Assembly: GCA_002989075.1 (NCBI GenBank)
Contig: PSQN01000005.1
Span: 2,121,241-2,185,240 of the forward strand
Direction of reading: 5' to 3'
From: Arthonia radiata
Lineage: Eukaryota > Ascomycota > Arthoniomycetes > Arthoniales > Arthoniaceae
Length of the DNA stretch: 64,000 bases
Numbering within the stretch: position 1 is the first letter of the stretch; each line of letters begins with the position of its first letter. Position numbers and translations under genes: made by a program. This document shows, piece by piece, positions 11,106 through 23,459 of the stretch. The notes beneath the pieces are model-generated. The model saw only the letters and a program-made list of their open reading frames with translations, had not been told where the DNA came from and ran no database searches.

Positions 11106-11873
11106 TCAAGATGCGCCGCCGGCTGAGGCGCGATCACCATCAGTACAGCCCGTCGACCTCGTCTCATTCTTGACATTTTCCATGGTCGGCGATGCGAACT
11201 TCCAGTCGACGAACTTCTTCGTACCCCAAATGATAGAGCCCGGAATGACCACAACATACAGTCCGTACGCCACCCACCACGGCGCCGAGTTCTCTTTGAT
11301 GTGACGTTCCAACTCTTGCACGGAGAAGTCATACGCCTTTGCAGATTCCGCATCAGACAAGCCGCGCTTCACAGCTTCCATCCGAAATGTCTCGTCGAAT
11401 GTATCGATGTTGGCCTTCACAGTGAGAATATTGGATGCTTCCGACTGGGCCCTAGCATTCCAGAACGCTTGCCGTAAGCGTGCAGCAATCTCTTCGTTCG
11501 TTAAAGGCTTGTGTGTTTGTGGCGCCACTGTGCTTGCATGCTTACCCGACAGACGCAGAAGCTGAACGGGAGTCCGCTTCACTCCAAGAGAGCTTTGCCA
11601 ACCGGACGTCATGTGAGCAATTCTGATGTAGCCAGGCGCTCGGCGGCGGCATAACAACGTGTGATACTGCAGAAACCTCCGCACAAGGTAGCGCGGAGCT
11701 GGCATTGTCGGTCCGGTTGATGACGCCATCAAGAGAAGACATGAGGCTGCGACTGGCGCCACTATGGTGGCTGCGGGAGCACTGAGGGCCATCATGTTGG
11801 TATGGTCTGCCATCTGGACGATGCTGGCTGCAGGAGTAGTGAAGAGGGGCATCATATCAGAGTAGTCCGCCAA
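11106..11873 (-). CDS. Small putative mitochondrial single-pass membrane protein, unknown function
   Basis: This is an unspliced frame of 255 aa from 11873, or 199 aa if translation starts at the internal ATG at 11705. The shorter start gives an Arg-rich, acid-free N terminus (MPAPRYLVRRFLQYHTLLCR) that looks like a mitochondrial presequence, so I prefer it. The middle holds a helical stretch (TNEEIAARLRQAFWNARAQ). One hydrophobic segment, WWVAYGLYVVVIPGSIIWG, is followed by basic residues. The extra 56 residues upstream contain a 20-residue tandem duplication, MADYSDMMPL against MADHTNMMAL. I do not recognise a family. Confidence 0.55.
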   Translation of the reverse strand: MADYSDMMPLFTTPAASIVQMADHTNMMALSAPAATIVAPVAASCLLLMASSTGPTMPAPRYLVRRFLQYHTLLCRRRAPGYIRIAHMTSGWQSSLGVKRTPVQLLRLSGKHASTVAPQTHKPLTNEEIAARLRQAFWNARAQSEASNILTVKANIDTFDETFRMEAVKRGLSDAESAKAYDFSVQELERHIKENSAPWWVAYGLYVVVIPGSIIWGTKKFVDWKFASPTMENVKNETRSTGCTDGDRASAGGAS

Positions 11874-12197
11874 TTGACGGGCGTGAGTAGCTTGCTAAGA
11901 AGCTGTTGCTATTGCGTCGCGGGCGGCGTCGCTCGAAGCGTGGGTGGGGATATACTTTTGCAACTGTATGTGCCAATGCTTTTCTGTGGTATACGCGTTC
12001 TGAGAGAATGTAGTGACTGAGGTCAATGAGAAAGGAGACAGAGGTGTTGTGGCCTGATGCTCCTCCCTGAACCGCAGCTTCCTTCGACCGTTCCACGTCT
12101 TACCAATGGAGTCACACCCTCTCCGGCTGCGCTTGCCAGCTACTTCCATCGTGATTTGAAGGTCCGCGTCGAACTCTGTGCATGGCGCTCGCCTCGC
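11874..12197. other. Intergenic, 320 bp
   Basis: Lies between the 3' end of the Roadblock gene and the start of the small membrane protein. Nothing else is seen. Confidence 0.5.
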
Positions 12198-12773
12198 TCA
12201 AGCTGGTGGCGTGTCATGGATAACGCAAAGCAAAAACTTCGCATCTGCTCTCGTCAGCACCCGTACACCAGCATCCCTACGCCAGTCTCCAAAAGCACTC
12301 ACCCGGCACGACAACAACCTCGCTCTTTCTTGTCCGCAATCTCACCAATCTCGCTTCGTCCTCGCCCTCCCCAAACATCCCTTCCACCGTCTCTCCCGCA
12401 TGTTTGAAGAAGCTCCACACCAGCTTCGCGACCTCCTCTGCGTCTCTTGTACCCTGCTTCTTGTCCTTGACCGTGCCATTGGCGCCATTGAGTGTGCCGT
12501 TGCGATTCGACTGAGCGGGGTTGGGGAGATTGGATGTGTTTTCGGGTGCGGACTCAAGGTCGGTAGGGTCGGCGGAGGATGTGAGGAGCCCGGAGGCGCG
12601 GACAACAGCGCCGGTCGCGCGCGAAAGGATCAGCGTGCTGGAGACGCCGGGCTTTTGGGAAAGGCGCGTGAGGAGCCGGGCTGTGTCTTCTGGCTTGGGC
12701 AGTTGTCAGTTCTAGGTATGGTTCCAGCGAGTGGTGTCCGCGCAGGACGTTGTTGTACCGTGGGTTGCGCCAT
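12198..12773 (-). CDS. Roadblock/LC7 domain protein (dynein light chain type)
   Basis: Three exons have agreeing phases: 12773-12759 (only 15 nt, MAQPT), 12693-12303 and 12244-12198. They give 150 aa. The introns run GTACAA to CCCAAG and GTGAGT to GAGCAG, both with CTGAC branch sites. The Roadblock/LC7 fold is marked by RLSQKPGVSSTLILSRATGA near the start and by RLRTRKSEVVVVPD with LLCVIHD at the end. A low-complexity insert rich in Asn, Gly and Ser sits between strands and helix 2 (AEEVAKLVWSFFKHAGETVE). Family members are dynein light chains or subunits of GTPase-regulating complexes. The dynein role is inferred from similarity to the eukaryotic light chain. No single open frame covers the gene. 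Confidence 0.85.
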
Positions 12774-13000
12774 AGCAAAAGATTGGCGATTACATTGAAA
12801 GCATGCTAGGAGATATAGTCATCGTGTTCTTGACGAAGCGAGACAAAATGGTATTACATGCAATGCTCGTTCTCGCAAAGTCGCAAAGCTGGGCACGGTA
12901 GGCGGTTGCTGCAGCAACGCATCGCGGAATTCAGATGAGATGGTTTGAGGTAGAGTGAGGGTGGGCTTCAGGGTTCCGAAATCTCGTATGTACAACAGTT

Positions 13001-14032
13001 TCAGCGCTTTAGAGCCTTATTCGCCTTCCACGCCATGGCGTAAGTATCAGCCTTGCCCATTACGCCGACTTTCTTCGGCTCCCATTCCAAGAGTGTCTTG
13101 GCTCGAGAAATGTCAAGGTTGAAGCTCGTCGACAAAGCCTTGAAGAAGATGTTGTCCCCTGGGCCTACAAACTCGAGTTTGCCACCGTAGCCCAAGGACT
13201 TTGCAAAGGCCTTTACGACCTCCGACATGTTCTCCTGAGATGTGCCGATGCTGAAGACGGGATAGACCCCTCCGCTATTCAGCACAGGCAAACGCTCCAG
13301 AACGGCCTGCGAAACCAAGGCCACGTCCTCGACATGGATGAATTGAGGCCACGAGTCTGTTGTTGTGGGGATCTGGACGGACGAAGAGCCTGCGGCTTGG
13401 TGGATGGGGTCGAGCACTGAGTTCAGAACCCATGAGTTGTTACCGTAGACCAAGGCAGGCCTGACGATGCCGACGTCGAGGACATCGCGGCTCTTCAGCA
13501 TGACCTGCTCCCACTTCGGACGATCGGCGACGAGGTCTGCGGGTGGTGTAGGCGAAGACGCGACACCAACGGGATCAAGATCAGAGACCGGTGTCCTCGA
13601 ATCACCGTGGACCCAGGCGCCGCTTATGTAGATATAGCCAAGCTTCTGTGGTAGCACGACATCCTCTTTCTGGGCAGTGGCAATGCGCTGCTTCCCAAAC
13701 TCTCTGATGTGCTCGAACACCTTCAGACAGTCTCCGAGGTAGCCTGCCGCGTCAATAACGGTGTCGATGCGGGCGCTCTTGAGCACGTCGAGCCATGGCT
13801 TGGGGTTGTTGATGGGGTCGGCGCAGACAACGGGATGGATCTCGAGAGCTGCGAGGCCTTGCGCTTTCTCTTCGGTGCGTGCAATGCCGTAGACGGTATG
13901 GTTGCCGGAAACGACGAGGGCTAGAGCAATCGTGTTGCCAATCTGAGAGGTCGTCAGTGGGAGTAGTCAATAAGAGAATGCAGTGAGAAAGCTCACCATG
14001 CCAGTGGCACCGTGAATAAGTACTCTAGGCAT
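13001..14032 (-). CDS. NAD-dependent epimerase/dehydratase (extended SDR family)
   Basis: Exon 1 (14032-13997, 36 nt) and exon 2 (13942-13001) join in phase 0 across a 54-nt intron, giving 325 aa. Exon 1 carries the start of the Rossmann fold, and the nucleotide-binding motif GATGMIG at residues 8-14 spans the splice. Further family marks are TVIDAAGYLGD, the YISGAWVHG strand, RPALVYGNNSWVLN and FIHVEDVALVSQAVL. The shape fits fungal nucleoside-diphosphate-sugar-epimerase-like proteins, acting in the cytosol on an unknown substrate. The classical YxxxK catalytic pair is not obvious, so epimerase activity itself is not assured. Confidence 0.85.
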
Positions 14033-15938
14033 TGCTGCTATTTGTCGAGGGATGAAAGTTGTTCAAGGGCAGTGCTTATGGATGCTTAGAAGGTTATGAA
14101 AAGCTACGCAATGGAAGTGAGTGATGCGAGTCTGAAGGGTAGCATGCTCAGCCTTTAAGTACTGCTCGAGACGTGGCACTCTCAAAGCTGCTATGCATTT
14201 GCTTACTGAAGATCCTACGATTCACTGTTGGTCAGCATGGACATAGGACTTCACGACCGTCACTGGGATGATACAATGAAGACGTCCTCCGTAACGCCAG
14301 ATTTATGTCCATGTCTTTCGGCCGACGCTAGCCTTCCTTAAGTGCTAGCTTAGATATAGTCATTATTATTGTTCATCCAGGAGTTTGTCCCTCTCCCTCT
14401 TACTATGCTGGCAGATTTAGGCTTCATGTCGCGATTGGCTTCCCATCAACAGCAAATGTGATTGCCAAATGAGCCAGGCGCCCGCCTTGACCTCCAATAT
14501 CGCGCTCTCCACGGTACGAGTTTACATATCCTACTCGGAGTTGGACGTGGTCGTTGCGCTGGCTATCCTAAGCAGCAATTGTCAGCAGCTTCTTATGAAC
14601 AGGATTACCAGATGCGTGCTTGCACCTCAGAAATGGCGTTCGAAACCGACAGCATGTTCTCGTCCTTTAAACGGTGCAAGCTGAGCCGAGCCAAATACGA
14701 AGGGAGAAGTGTGTGCGCCGTGATACAGATGCTGGGCGGCTGACACTTCTTTTGCTAACCGACACGAGCAGTTCGCATGTATCTTTGGAGATCGACCGAA
14801 CAAAGGAAGAATCAGGGATTCAATTAGTGAAGGACAACACACTTCTGCTTGCTATCTCCAAAGACCGATAAAGGAACCTCACGCTCGATAGTATATCGTC
14901 TACGGTCCACTTGGAGGCAAAGAGCGTGCATTTCATGCTCGTGACGGATCGCTGGCATGGCATCTTCTCCGACGTCTTGCATACTGGCCGTATACATGTG
15001 AGGTCAAGGCTGCTAGAGACTCATAGGAATTAGGCGGCAAGCCTCACGAGTAGGACAACAGAGCTCGAGTAGGACAACAGAGCTCGAGTAGGACAACAGA
15101 GCTCGAGTAGGACAACAGAGCTCATCAGATAACACACCCACGCGCTATGGGTATCTCCAGGGCAGCCATCTTCGATTCCCAGGTAGCCTGGTTCGCGTCC
15201 GCTGCTTCCATTGATATTGACGAATATATGTCACGCGGATAACCCGTGATAATGGTGAATATAAGTAGCTTTCCATTTTGGGACGTCGCGTAAGGTAAGG
15301 TAGCGTCTTGTCCGGGCCGCATCCGTCTAGGTCCTACTTCTCTTTACGCTTTACACGTTCTTGATGCCATTGATTTTCATCAAGTCGCGTATGCGGAGCG
15401 ACTGTGGGCGTTTTGATACACCGCCAGCAGTTTAGTTGCTATGTGCCTTCCGGTCATCAACGACTCGCATCGCGAACCCCCAACCTCCCAGGCAGTAGAG
15501 CAAGTTCATGGACCGTAGCCCAGTCTGCTGGCGCTCACAGTGTCTCGCAATTCAAAACGCGTTCGCAGTCCATCAACGATCACTGGACGAAATGTCACCG
15601 AGTGACGTGAGTATTACGTCTGCACTCATGCCCCTCCTTGACCCTCATCCCCTTTCTCGTCTAGCCTCATTACTTACTAGAGGTGTCCTCAGACCTGTGT
15701 ATCTTTGGCACAGAAACGTGTTCTGCTCAACCACATGCACTGGTCGAAGCAGTCAACCAGCTACTTGATGGCTCATACTGTCAACATGTTCAATGATTCC
15801 CATTGCGCCTCAACATTTGCAAGGGGTGCGGGTCGCTTCTGTATTTATTCAAGACGCAATGGCCTCTTTCGATGTGAAGAGTCGTCGGCAGCTCTCCGTA
15901 TCTCCAAGTAGCTGATACACGTCTTTGACAACGTAGAT
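14033..15938. other. Intergenic, 1.9 kb
   Basis: Gene-free apart from the 19-bp repeat noted separately. A minus-strand frame at 15322-15125 (65 aa, with LLIFTIITGYPRDIYSSISM) looks mildly coding-like. It has no recognisable domain and I do not call it. Confidence 0.45.
15048..15123. repeat. Four perfect copies of a 19-bp direct repeat
   Basis: The unit GAGTAGGACAACAGAGCTC is repeated head to tail four times without change (76 bp). Each unit starts with GAG and ends in the palindrome GAGCTC. It lies about 0.8 kb upstream of the DUF7029-like secreted gene. Confidence 0.95.
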
Positions 15939-18900
15939 ATGCAATGCAGCTTGCGCCTGTTGCTTCTTTTCGTTGCGGTAATCCTACTGTCAGAAGGCGT
16001 TGTTGCCTACTCATCGGACTACTCATATGTTGCGACCTGTTCACTCTCACAGACAAGATTATTCATGGTTACGGCGAAAGTCAGTAAGCCAGCGTCGAGA
16101 GCTACCACTCAGAGCTGACTATCTCCGACCAGTCCTGAACCCTCTTACGCGCGGATATACCGTAGAGCTGTAAGTATAGAGCCTTCAGGGGCTCGATCAA
16201 TGCGAATGCTCATCGAGCCTCGGCAGCTCCTCAAATATAAGCGATCACAAATACGTTAAGCTTGAAGACCTGCAAGACGTCTTTGATATCACATGCTCGA
16301 CTCCGGCGGGACCAGGAAGCAACCTCACACACATTCAGGTGCAGTTCCATCGTTATGCAGACTTCGTCAAAGCCCGCGAGCTCTGGGATATCGATGAAGT
16401 GATCTACTCAGTTCATGATCCTACATGCGACGGGTTGAAGGCAAGATCGTTCTATCGGTGAGTTCGACTCTCAGTTTCTGTCCTGCTGATGCTGAAGATA
16501 TCTGTAGCCCACTGTCGCAGCACTTTGATGACGCCGCCCGTGTACTTTCGCTCGATGCCCAAGACCTTCACATAGGCGCCGAAACGTTCGGTTCTAAGCT
16601 CATGTTAATATCTGGTGACTTCCCTGCCGAGGTTCGCGACACGTTGAGTTTGCGGTTCAAAGACCAGTGGATGCGAGTCCTTGAGGAGCTGGGATCAAGT
16701 CAAACAAGAAATGAGCATCGAAACGGTAAACGTGATGGGCAAGCTGTCCAACAAGCTCACACCGAGCAGGGGCTATGGGGAGCGATCAAAGACTTTGGTC
16801 ACGGGGTAAGAGACCTCAAAGATGGTTTTGTGCATGGCGTTAAGGACTGTCTCAACCCTTTCGATCAAGACAACTGCGATGAGACGAAGCAAGATTTTCA
16901 TGATGCAAAAGAACACGCGGAGAACACGATTGAGGAGATAAAGGATACCGGTAGACATATAGTCGATACTGCCAAGAAAATTGGGGAGGGAGTTGTAGAC
17001 ATTGCAAAAGCTTGTCTACCACGGGACGGAGAGCCTTGCTTCGAAACCATCAAAGGGAAACTTGAGGGCCTCGTTGAGCACATGTTGAGCCACGAGCTAA
17101 ACATCAATTTCCACATACCAATCCAGCAACCACGCCATACCCTCATCGGCTCCAGTGCAGTGTAGGTACGACCCGGGAAACATGTTTATGTATCCAAGCT
17201 GACACACAACAATCCAGCAATGCTCACCTACAGGTCGACTGCAAGGACTGCAAAATGCAAGCAGGCATCCGCGCCAGGAGCATCGTCGACCTAGACGTAC
17301 ATTTGTTGGGCATGGTGCAAGACCTTCTGCAGTTCGACATCGGCGATGCGCGGAGAGATATATTCGATCAAGCTAAAATAGAGATCGAGGTCACCGACGA
17401 AGTCGACTTAGCTTTTCAATTAGAGATCAGCTCCGACGCCGGTATGCAAGGATACTGTTGGTGGGTCCCTGAGGTTGAGTTCAAGTGCGGCGCGAATTAC
17501 GGCTTGGTCGAGGGGGTAAGTTTCAGAGCATTCGCGTATGCTGCTCCAGTGCTCAAGGCTCAGCGTCTGGCAGCTGATGCGCCGGCGTTGTTCCAGAGCA
17601 TGCTGAATAGAGAGTGAACCGTCTACGCGGAGATGCTGTTTAAAACAGAGTGTGCTGACCCATTGGCTCAGGTGGAGTTCGGAAACGAGCACAAGTGGAC
17701 GGCCACTGGCCAAAATGCCAAGCAAATGAAGACTGGCGATTACCAAAGGGCTTCTAGATCGGACATATATCGACCCGTGAACAAGAAGTTCGGCGAGCAG
17801 GAGGCAGAGGTGAGATAGTGCGCAATGATGCAGCTGCACTCTACTGATATAGGCCCAGGTTGGACTCTTGAAGTTCACAGCATTCAAGGTAAGCTTGCAT
17901 GTAGCTCTTCACTGTGGTCCGAGATGGACTAAATTATGGTTAGGTTGATCTCGGACTTTTTGCGGCAGTCTCTATCAAAAGCCAGCTCAACTTGTATGTG
18001 TCAAGAGGAGCCATACGTTTGCGCATACTAACAGAGTCTTGAAGCACGACCCCGGGTTTTGAAGTCAAGGTCCCAGCCGGCCAGACGATGGTGTTGGATC
18101 TATTGAACAACAATGATCACATTCAGTCTAGCATCAAGCCGGACTTTACCCTCAGGAGCGGGCATCTCGAGCTCAGCCAAGGGAGCCTTCAGTTTACTCT
18201 AGCTGAGCGCTTGAAAGCGAAAGCCGAATTCCACATGGTCGGGTTTGAGAAGAAACCGCTGCTAGCATTTGACGCGACACTTGAAATGGCTCGCTATGAT
18301 CTGGAATTCTCAGAGGACAGTGGTTCAGCTAGTAAGTCAAGTGCTTCCATTACTGTGACACTGCATACTTCGAGCATTATGTCTTGTAGATTAGTCCATG
18401 ACATAGTCTCTGACATCGCTCAGTCGAAGGCTCCCAGTGCCAAGCTGTCGCCGCGCGCGGTAAGGACGATCCGCGCAACGGCGATGAAACCGTGTTCAAA
18501 ATCATGTTGAACTACGTATTCGGTCTCAACTTCAAGCTTGAGATCGGTGAACACTTCCAGATCCGTTCAGCGATGTCAGAGATCGGTAGCAAGCTCATAC
18601 AAAAGATCCCCGTTGTCGAATGGTGCTGGACCTGCAACGGACGGTGCCCGTCGAAAGTCATCAGCGACTGGTTGGAGAGCGTGCCGACGTTGCGTGGAAA
18701 CTCTAAGGCTTACAACATCTATATGATGCAAGACAAGCCCCATAACACCTGTCCGTTCTCGGATCAGGTAAAAGAGAACGACTTTATGCATTTCAACGAA
18801 CATCTCAGCGGTGAGGGTAACAGTGACGGTACACGTTTCGTTGGTCAATGAGAAGCTAGCAGTCAGCGTTTTCGTCTGTGCATGCTCCATAGTTGAAATA

Positions 18901-19254
18901 GCCACGTTCTCAGTGCCGATTTTTTCACAGCTTGTGCAGCTTGGAATCCTGTCCCGAAAGCTTCTGAGTTGACCTTGTTTGACATGCGCGTGCAGAATGG
19001 GCGCTCGACTCGTCTTGCCGTCGAGTCTCTTGCCGGTGGTGCCGGCTCTTGGCTTCGCTCAGAAATCTCCGCCAATCGACTAGTCTTCCTCATCCCGACC
19101 GATACATCCGGTGCCTTCGCAGCGAATACTAGCCCCAGGGAACGTTGCAGAGCCTGTTACTTATCGCACCGCCGGCATCGTGGCTTTGAAAGCTATGAGA
19201 GAAGCCCAGCATGTAACAAGCTCCCCTGCTGTTCACTTGAAAGCTGAGTTATAA
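15939..19254 (+). CDS. Secreted multi-exon protein resembling DUF7029/DUF7223 family; C-terminus uncertain
   Basis: I assembled exons whose phases agree: 15939-16083, 16133-16169, 16227-16457, 16508-17161, 17218 to about 17515, 17672-17809, 17853-17888, 17944-17993, 18045-18331 and 18424-18810 (or to a stop at 18851). A further exon starts at 18931. The start MQCSLRLLLLFVAVILLSEG is a signal peptide. Residues about 65-180 resemble DUF7029 (KLEDLQDVFDITC, TFGSKLMLISG). A later part (NAHLQVDCKDCKMQAG, VDLAFQLEIS) resembles DUF7223. Cys pairs recur, as in EWCWTCNGRC. From 18931 an in-phase exon (AAWNPVPKASELTLFDMRV) reads on. Near 19110-19135 the coding-like signal passes to the next frame (APGNVAEPVTYRTAGIVALK) and ends at TAA 19252-19254. 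That implies an unseen intron or a 1-base shift. The function of the family is unknown; a cell-wall or extracellular role is inferred from the signal peptide. Confidence 0.6.
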
Positions 19255-22200
19255 GAAGGCGTTAATCAAACGAGCGCATGGGGATTCATACTATTGTAGC
19301 AGAGTATCGTTCCATCACTGCGATCAAGCACACGAGTGAGGGGCGCGCGCCGCTGTAACGTATAGCTACGGACGGATCTTCGAGATCGCGAACATGGCCA
19401 GTGTTCAAGCCCAGCGTCGATAAGCTTCATCACCATCGCGCAGCAATTCAACGCGCTCTGAGTAGAGTCACGCAATATTGTGCACGATCCAACACTTATT
19501 GCGCGCAGGCCAGATACACGAGCCTCTCAGTCGATGGGTTTGCCGATTGACGTCAATCTTATCCAGCTGTTTCAATGTGGAGCTGTGCTCTATGCGTTGC
19601 TGCATACTTTGCGCTGATGGTTTGGCAGCTGTGATCTCCGATCATATCATCATCTCACGGCTCACCCATTCAACGCGCACGAGTGTCGCAAGCTATGATC
19701 TACGAGTACAGGCCGCAGCTGCTTCAATAAAAATGACGGCTTGGCCGAAGGTCCTGGCATCAGTGCAAAGGACCCAGGGGTTCACCTCGACCATTAAGTG
19801 GTAGAAGACGTGTCAAATGAGATTAAGCCGTAGTCGTAAGAGCTTGCGGACGCCTTGGAGATGATCACTACCATTCGAGTCGTTACCATGCTTGCAACCG
19901 TGCAGGCGAGCGCAAGCTGTTGACTCATCCACGCAGCAGGCAAAGATACAGGGAACCCGTGCCCCTCACCCATTCGTGTGGATAAGACTCCCATCTTTTC
20001 CTCTGAGTCGTCTGCACTTCTCGTCATCTTTGATGTCATCGTATTCTTATGTAGTAAAGCGCCTCGGGCTGTTTACGAAGCCCATGCTCTGTCGCCTCTG
20101 CATATTCGACTCGGGAAGCCTGTCGGTACGCCGATGAAGGGATATGTCAAAGGTTTTCGAGCCTCCTCGGACTATCTTATTGACATGGTAGCGATCGACT
20201 CGTAAGACTAGAATACATGAGGACCGCGCGAGGGGCTTCTGAGCGACGTTCGTATGGCATAGCCCCGTGCGCGTCGTAATCATTCGCCGCAGCACAGCGC
20301 TTTATGATCGGTTGCCGATGATGCGCAGCATCAATGTCGCCAGTCTGAACGGAACGCCTAGGTGCTGCAGCCAGCTGTCATGCTACACTCATATCAAAAA
20401 GATGCAATGGCGGCCAGTGCCCCCTGTATAACAAAAGATAGTCGCGCGACCTTTGCACCATGTGCTTCAATGACAAGGCAGAAGTGAGAAGAGCGCAGGC
20501 GCCTTATATACCCGCATGGAGCACGAAGTACGCCCTATAGGCTTGCACTTGTCGACATGTTCTGCGCGCACGATAGACGTGCAGCAGATCAGCTGTTGAA
20601 GAGCCGCAAAGCTATCACCAGTCCTGGCGCTGGAGGGGTCGATCGTGAAGTATTGGAGCAGCGTGCCAACGTGAGAACACCAAGCTTGCTTCATGATCGA
20701 CTGTCTTCGATGGCGCCTTCCATCATCGTCGTGGGCACGCTTAAGAATTTGATAGACCTCACATGCAAGATGTTTAGGAGAGGTTGTTGGAAGAGATGTC
20801 TACGATTCCCCCGGAACTTGCTCTCCCAGTGTTGTGGTCTAAGCGAGTTGCGCCTCTGTGCTCTTCAGCTACACCTGATATTCCATGAATGTGGTATTCC
20901 TAATACGCATAAGAGCTCTCTCTTGGGATGAGACAGGCAATGTACGTAAGTCGAAAGTCTCTTGCAGCTGCATTGATCACGGACTGCCTCCGCATGCTTG
21001 CTCATAAAGTTTGAAGACCGCTTACTTAATAGTACGCGACGGAACGCATTGATTGTAGGGGACAAGACGGGAAGTATCAAAGCTTGCGAGCGATTGCGGT
21101 CATACGGTCTGTCTCTCCACAGGTCCTGCTACTTCAGACAACGACTCAATGATGATCCTTAGCGCTGATACCTGCACGAGCTTTAAACATGACGAGTACT
21201 TGCCTAGGTTTTTTACAGGCGCGCTGCTTGTCTTCCCAGGCCTAAAAATGTTGGCCCCGCTCTTCGTTCGGGGTCCGTTGCCGCCTGGTCGCTTCTAGCT
21301 CTGCAATGCAAGAGAAGGTTACTAACTGCAAAACTTTATAGGCCTTGAAAGTGGCATGCGCAAGCCCACTGTGGATGAGAAATAGCTCATATGAGCCTCT
21401 CATAAGTGCATGTTCGCATCGTTGCGGGAGCGGCGATGTTGAAGGACCTCACTCCGGGAATATGGTTGAAGGGGTGCTGGCGGGTGAGCAGCTGCAAGAT
21501 TGCCGCCGTTATCCAGACTGATCGCACAAGCGCGTCAAGATATGACATGTATTTACGCTTGCGATGAACATCTGCATTGCCGTGTATTGTTAGCTCGCGC
21601 TTCATTGAGACTTTCGAAATGCCAACTCATCATGCATATCCTGAGGAGTGCTATGTGGAGCCCCTACGCCGTTATCACCGGTTGCAGCGAACTTGTCTCG
21701 CTGAGCAAAGAGCTAGGTTTGGCGAAGGCCGATGAAATATGTACGTGGAGTATGTCTACCACGTTCCTCCAAAGAATTTAGGTCTTTGGCACCCTATGTA
21801 CGCAGCGCGGTAGATGCTACGTCTTGATAACCAAAAAGGCCGCGAGAAGCAGAAGAATTCCGGCAAAAAGCCAGGGGCCCACGAGCAGTAGTCAGTCTAG
21901 TATGAGCACTCACGATCTCTTCTTGACACATGCTTCTGTGTGGGCTGCGTGCGATATACCGCGTGACGGTCTTCGTTTTCGAAGAGAAGTCAGGGTCTTG
22001 GACTAGGTGGTAGCTCCGATAGGGAGCAAGTGCAAGCTGGGTGCAAGGAAGACGCGCCGTGAGATCCTGATATTCCCTAGCGAGGAATCGCATCAATTCT
22101 TTGACTATTTAGTCTCTATTCGTTGATTTGGGATTACTATCGCAGCTGCTGAGATAATCTTGAGGCATGCACGTCGTAACACCAGCGATCGGCTTGATGG

Positions 22201-22552
22201 TGTGCTTGCATGTCTCCATCGCCAGGCGGTGAGAAGCGACTATGGCTGCATCTTCGTCCAGGGGCTGGTACTGGTGGGCGGTTTTGATGCCAGGTTGTGG
22301 GAAAACCTATTGCTGGTTTCTGCAGTCATTTGATGCCGATGATCGTTAGCTTTCGTCGGCTGATTTGTCAGGATGCACTCTGTACGTGAGGGTTAGTGTT
22401 TCTTGAAAATGAATAAAGATCATCGCCTAGCGAGCTGGAAGGAGAGTTCTCAATTGAATTACTAAGATACCTTGGCTTGTTACGACTCCAAAATCACTTT
22501 AAGGAATATGAGCCAAGAGCCGCGGACTCCAAGTCACGAGATGAGTGCCGCT
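19255..22552. other. Gene-poor region, 3.3 kb
   Basis: Only short, mutually conflicting frames occur on both strands (for example minus 20039-19794 and plus 19978-20205). I see no domain and no phase-consistent exon chain. No repeat or RNA gene was recognised. Confidence 0.45.
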
Positions 22553-23459
22553 CTACACTTTTGGTTCCAAAGAACATGAGCTCTCCGCGCTCTCATTGCT
22601 CGGGTCACTCGGGAGGGTTGAGTCTGCGTCACAATGGGCGCCCCGAGTCTTGAATCCTAGGAGGTCTTTGCAACGCCAGACCGAGAACCAAAGACGCAGC
22701 ATGCTGTACGCATACAACATGACGACCGCAATGAACGCCAGAAGGCACAGTCCAGCTACCTGATACCCCCGTCAGCCATCAACAAACCCAAACACTGTCT
22801 TGCGAGCATCATACCACCTGATCAGAAGCGTCCTGACTTTTACGAGCCATGCGCGTGCTGTCCCACACGAACACAACAAAGCCGCCAAGCCAAGCGTATA
22901 TGCTCACCTCAAGCAAGCCGACAGCGAGCTGCCAAATGACGACTTGATCTCTGTACGGCGGCCTTTTACCGCTCGCGTCTTCAAAGCTAAGAAGCTTCCG
23001 CAGAAGGATGTGGCCGTTTGAAAAGCACCCCACGCACATGAGAAAGACGCTTTGCTGCACGCCTACTGCGACCGCTGCGATGGCAAGGATCAAGCTCGGA
23101 TACCAGGTTGACTTGATCATCGTGTATGCGACTGGAGAAGTGTTGGATAAGCCGGGCCACGAGAAGGCGCCGACGACAGTCGCGCTCATGATCGTCCCCT
23201 GCAGACGAGCGCACAGTCAGCATGGTATCCGTTGGTCGTCTGTCTCTCTTACGATACTCACAATGATCTCTACGTTGGATAGTTGATATGTTGTTGACTT
23301 CGTCCATTGGCGGAGAAGCTGCTTTTCGGCTTGCTCTGTGGGTGCGTTCACCGGTTCACTAATGGATGTGTATGCGGTCATCCATGCCGCGTAGTGGAAG
23401 GGGAAAAGACGGGTGAGGATATGCCATCCTACGTCTTGAGCCCGGCGCAGCTTCTCCAT
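22553..23459 (-). CDS. Four-helix fungal integral membrane protein, unknown function
   Basis: Three exons, 23459-23262, 23198-22815 and 22759-22553, are each in phase 0, with introns GTGAGT to CTGCAG and GTATGA to TATCAG. The product is 262 aa. Four hydrophobic segments are visible: IMSATVVGAFSW, LILAIAAVAVGVQQSVFLM, VVIWQLAVGLLEVSIYAWLG and VAGLCLLAFIAVVMLYAYSM. The N-terminal 60 residues are soluble and the Ser-rich C terminus is hydrophilic. Splice phases and helix continuity across the exon joins support the model. I cannot assign a family with confidence. The gene faces the LRAT-like gene across 384 bp. Confidence 0.7.
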
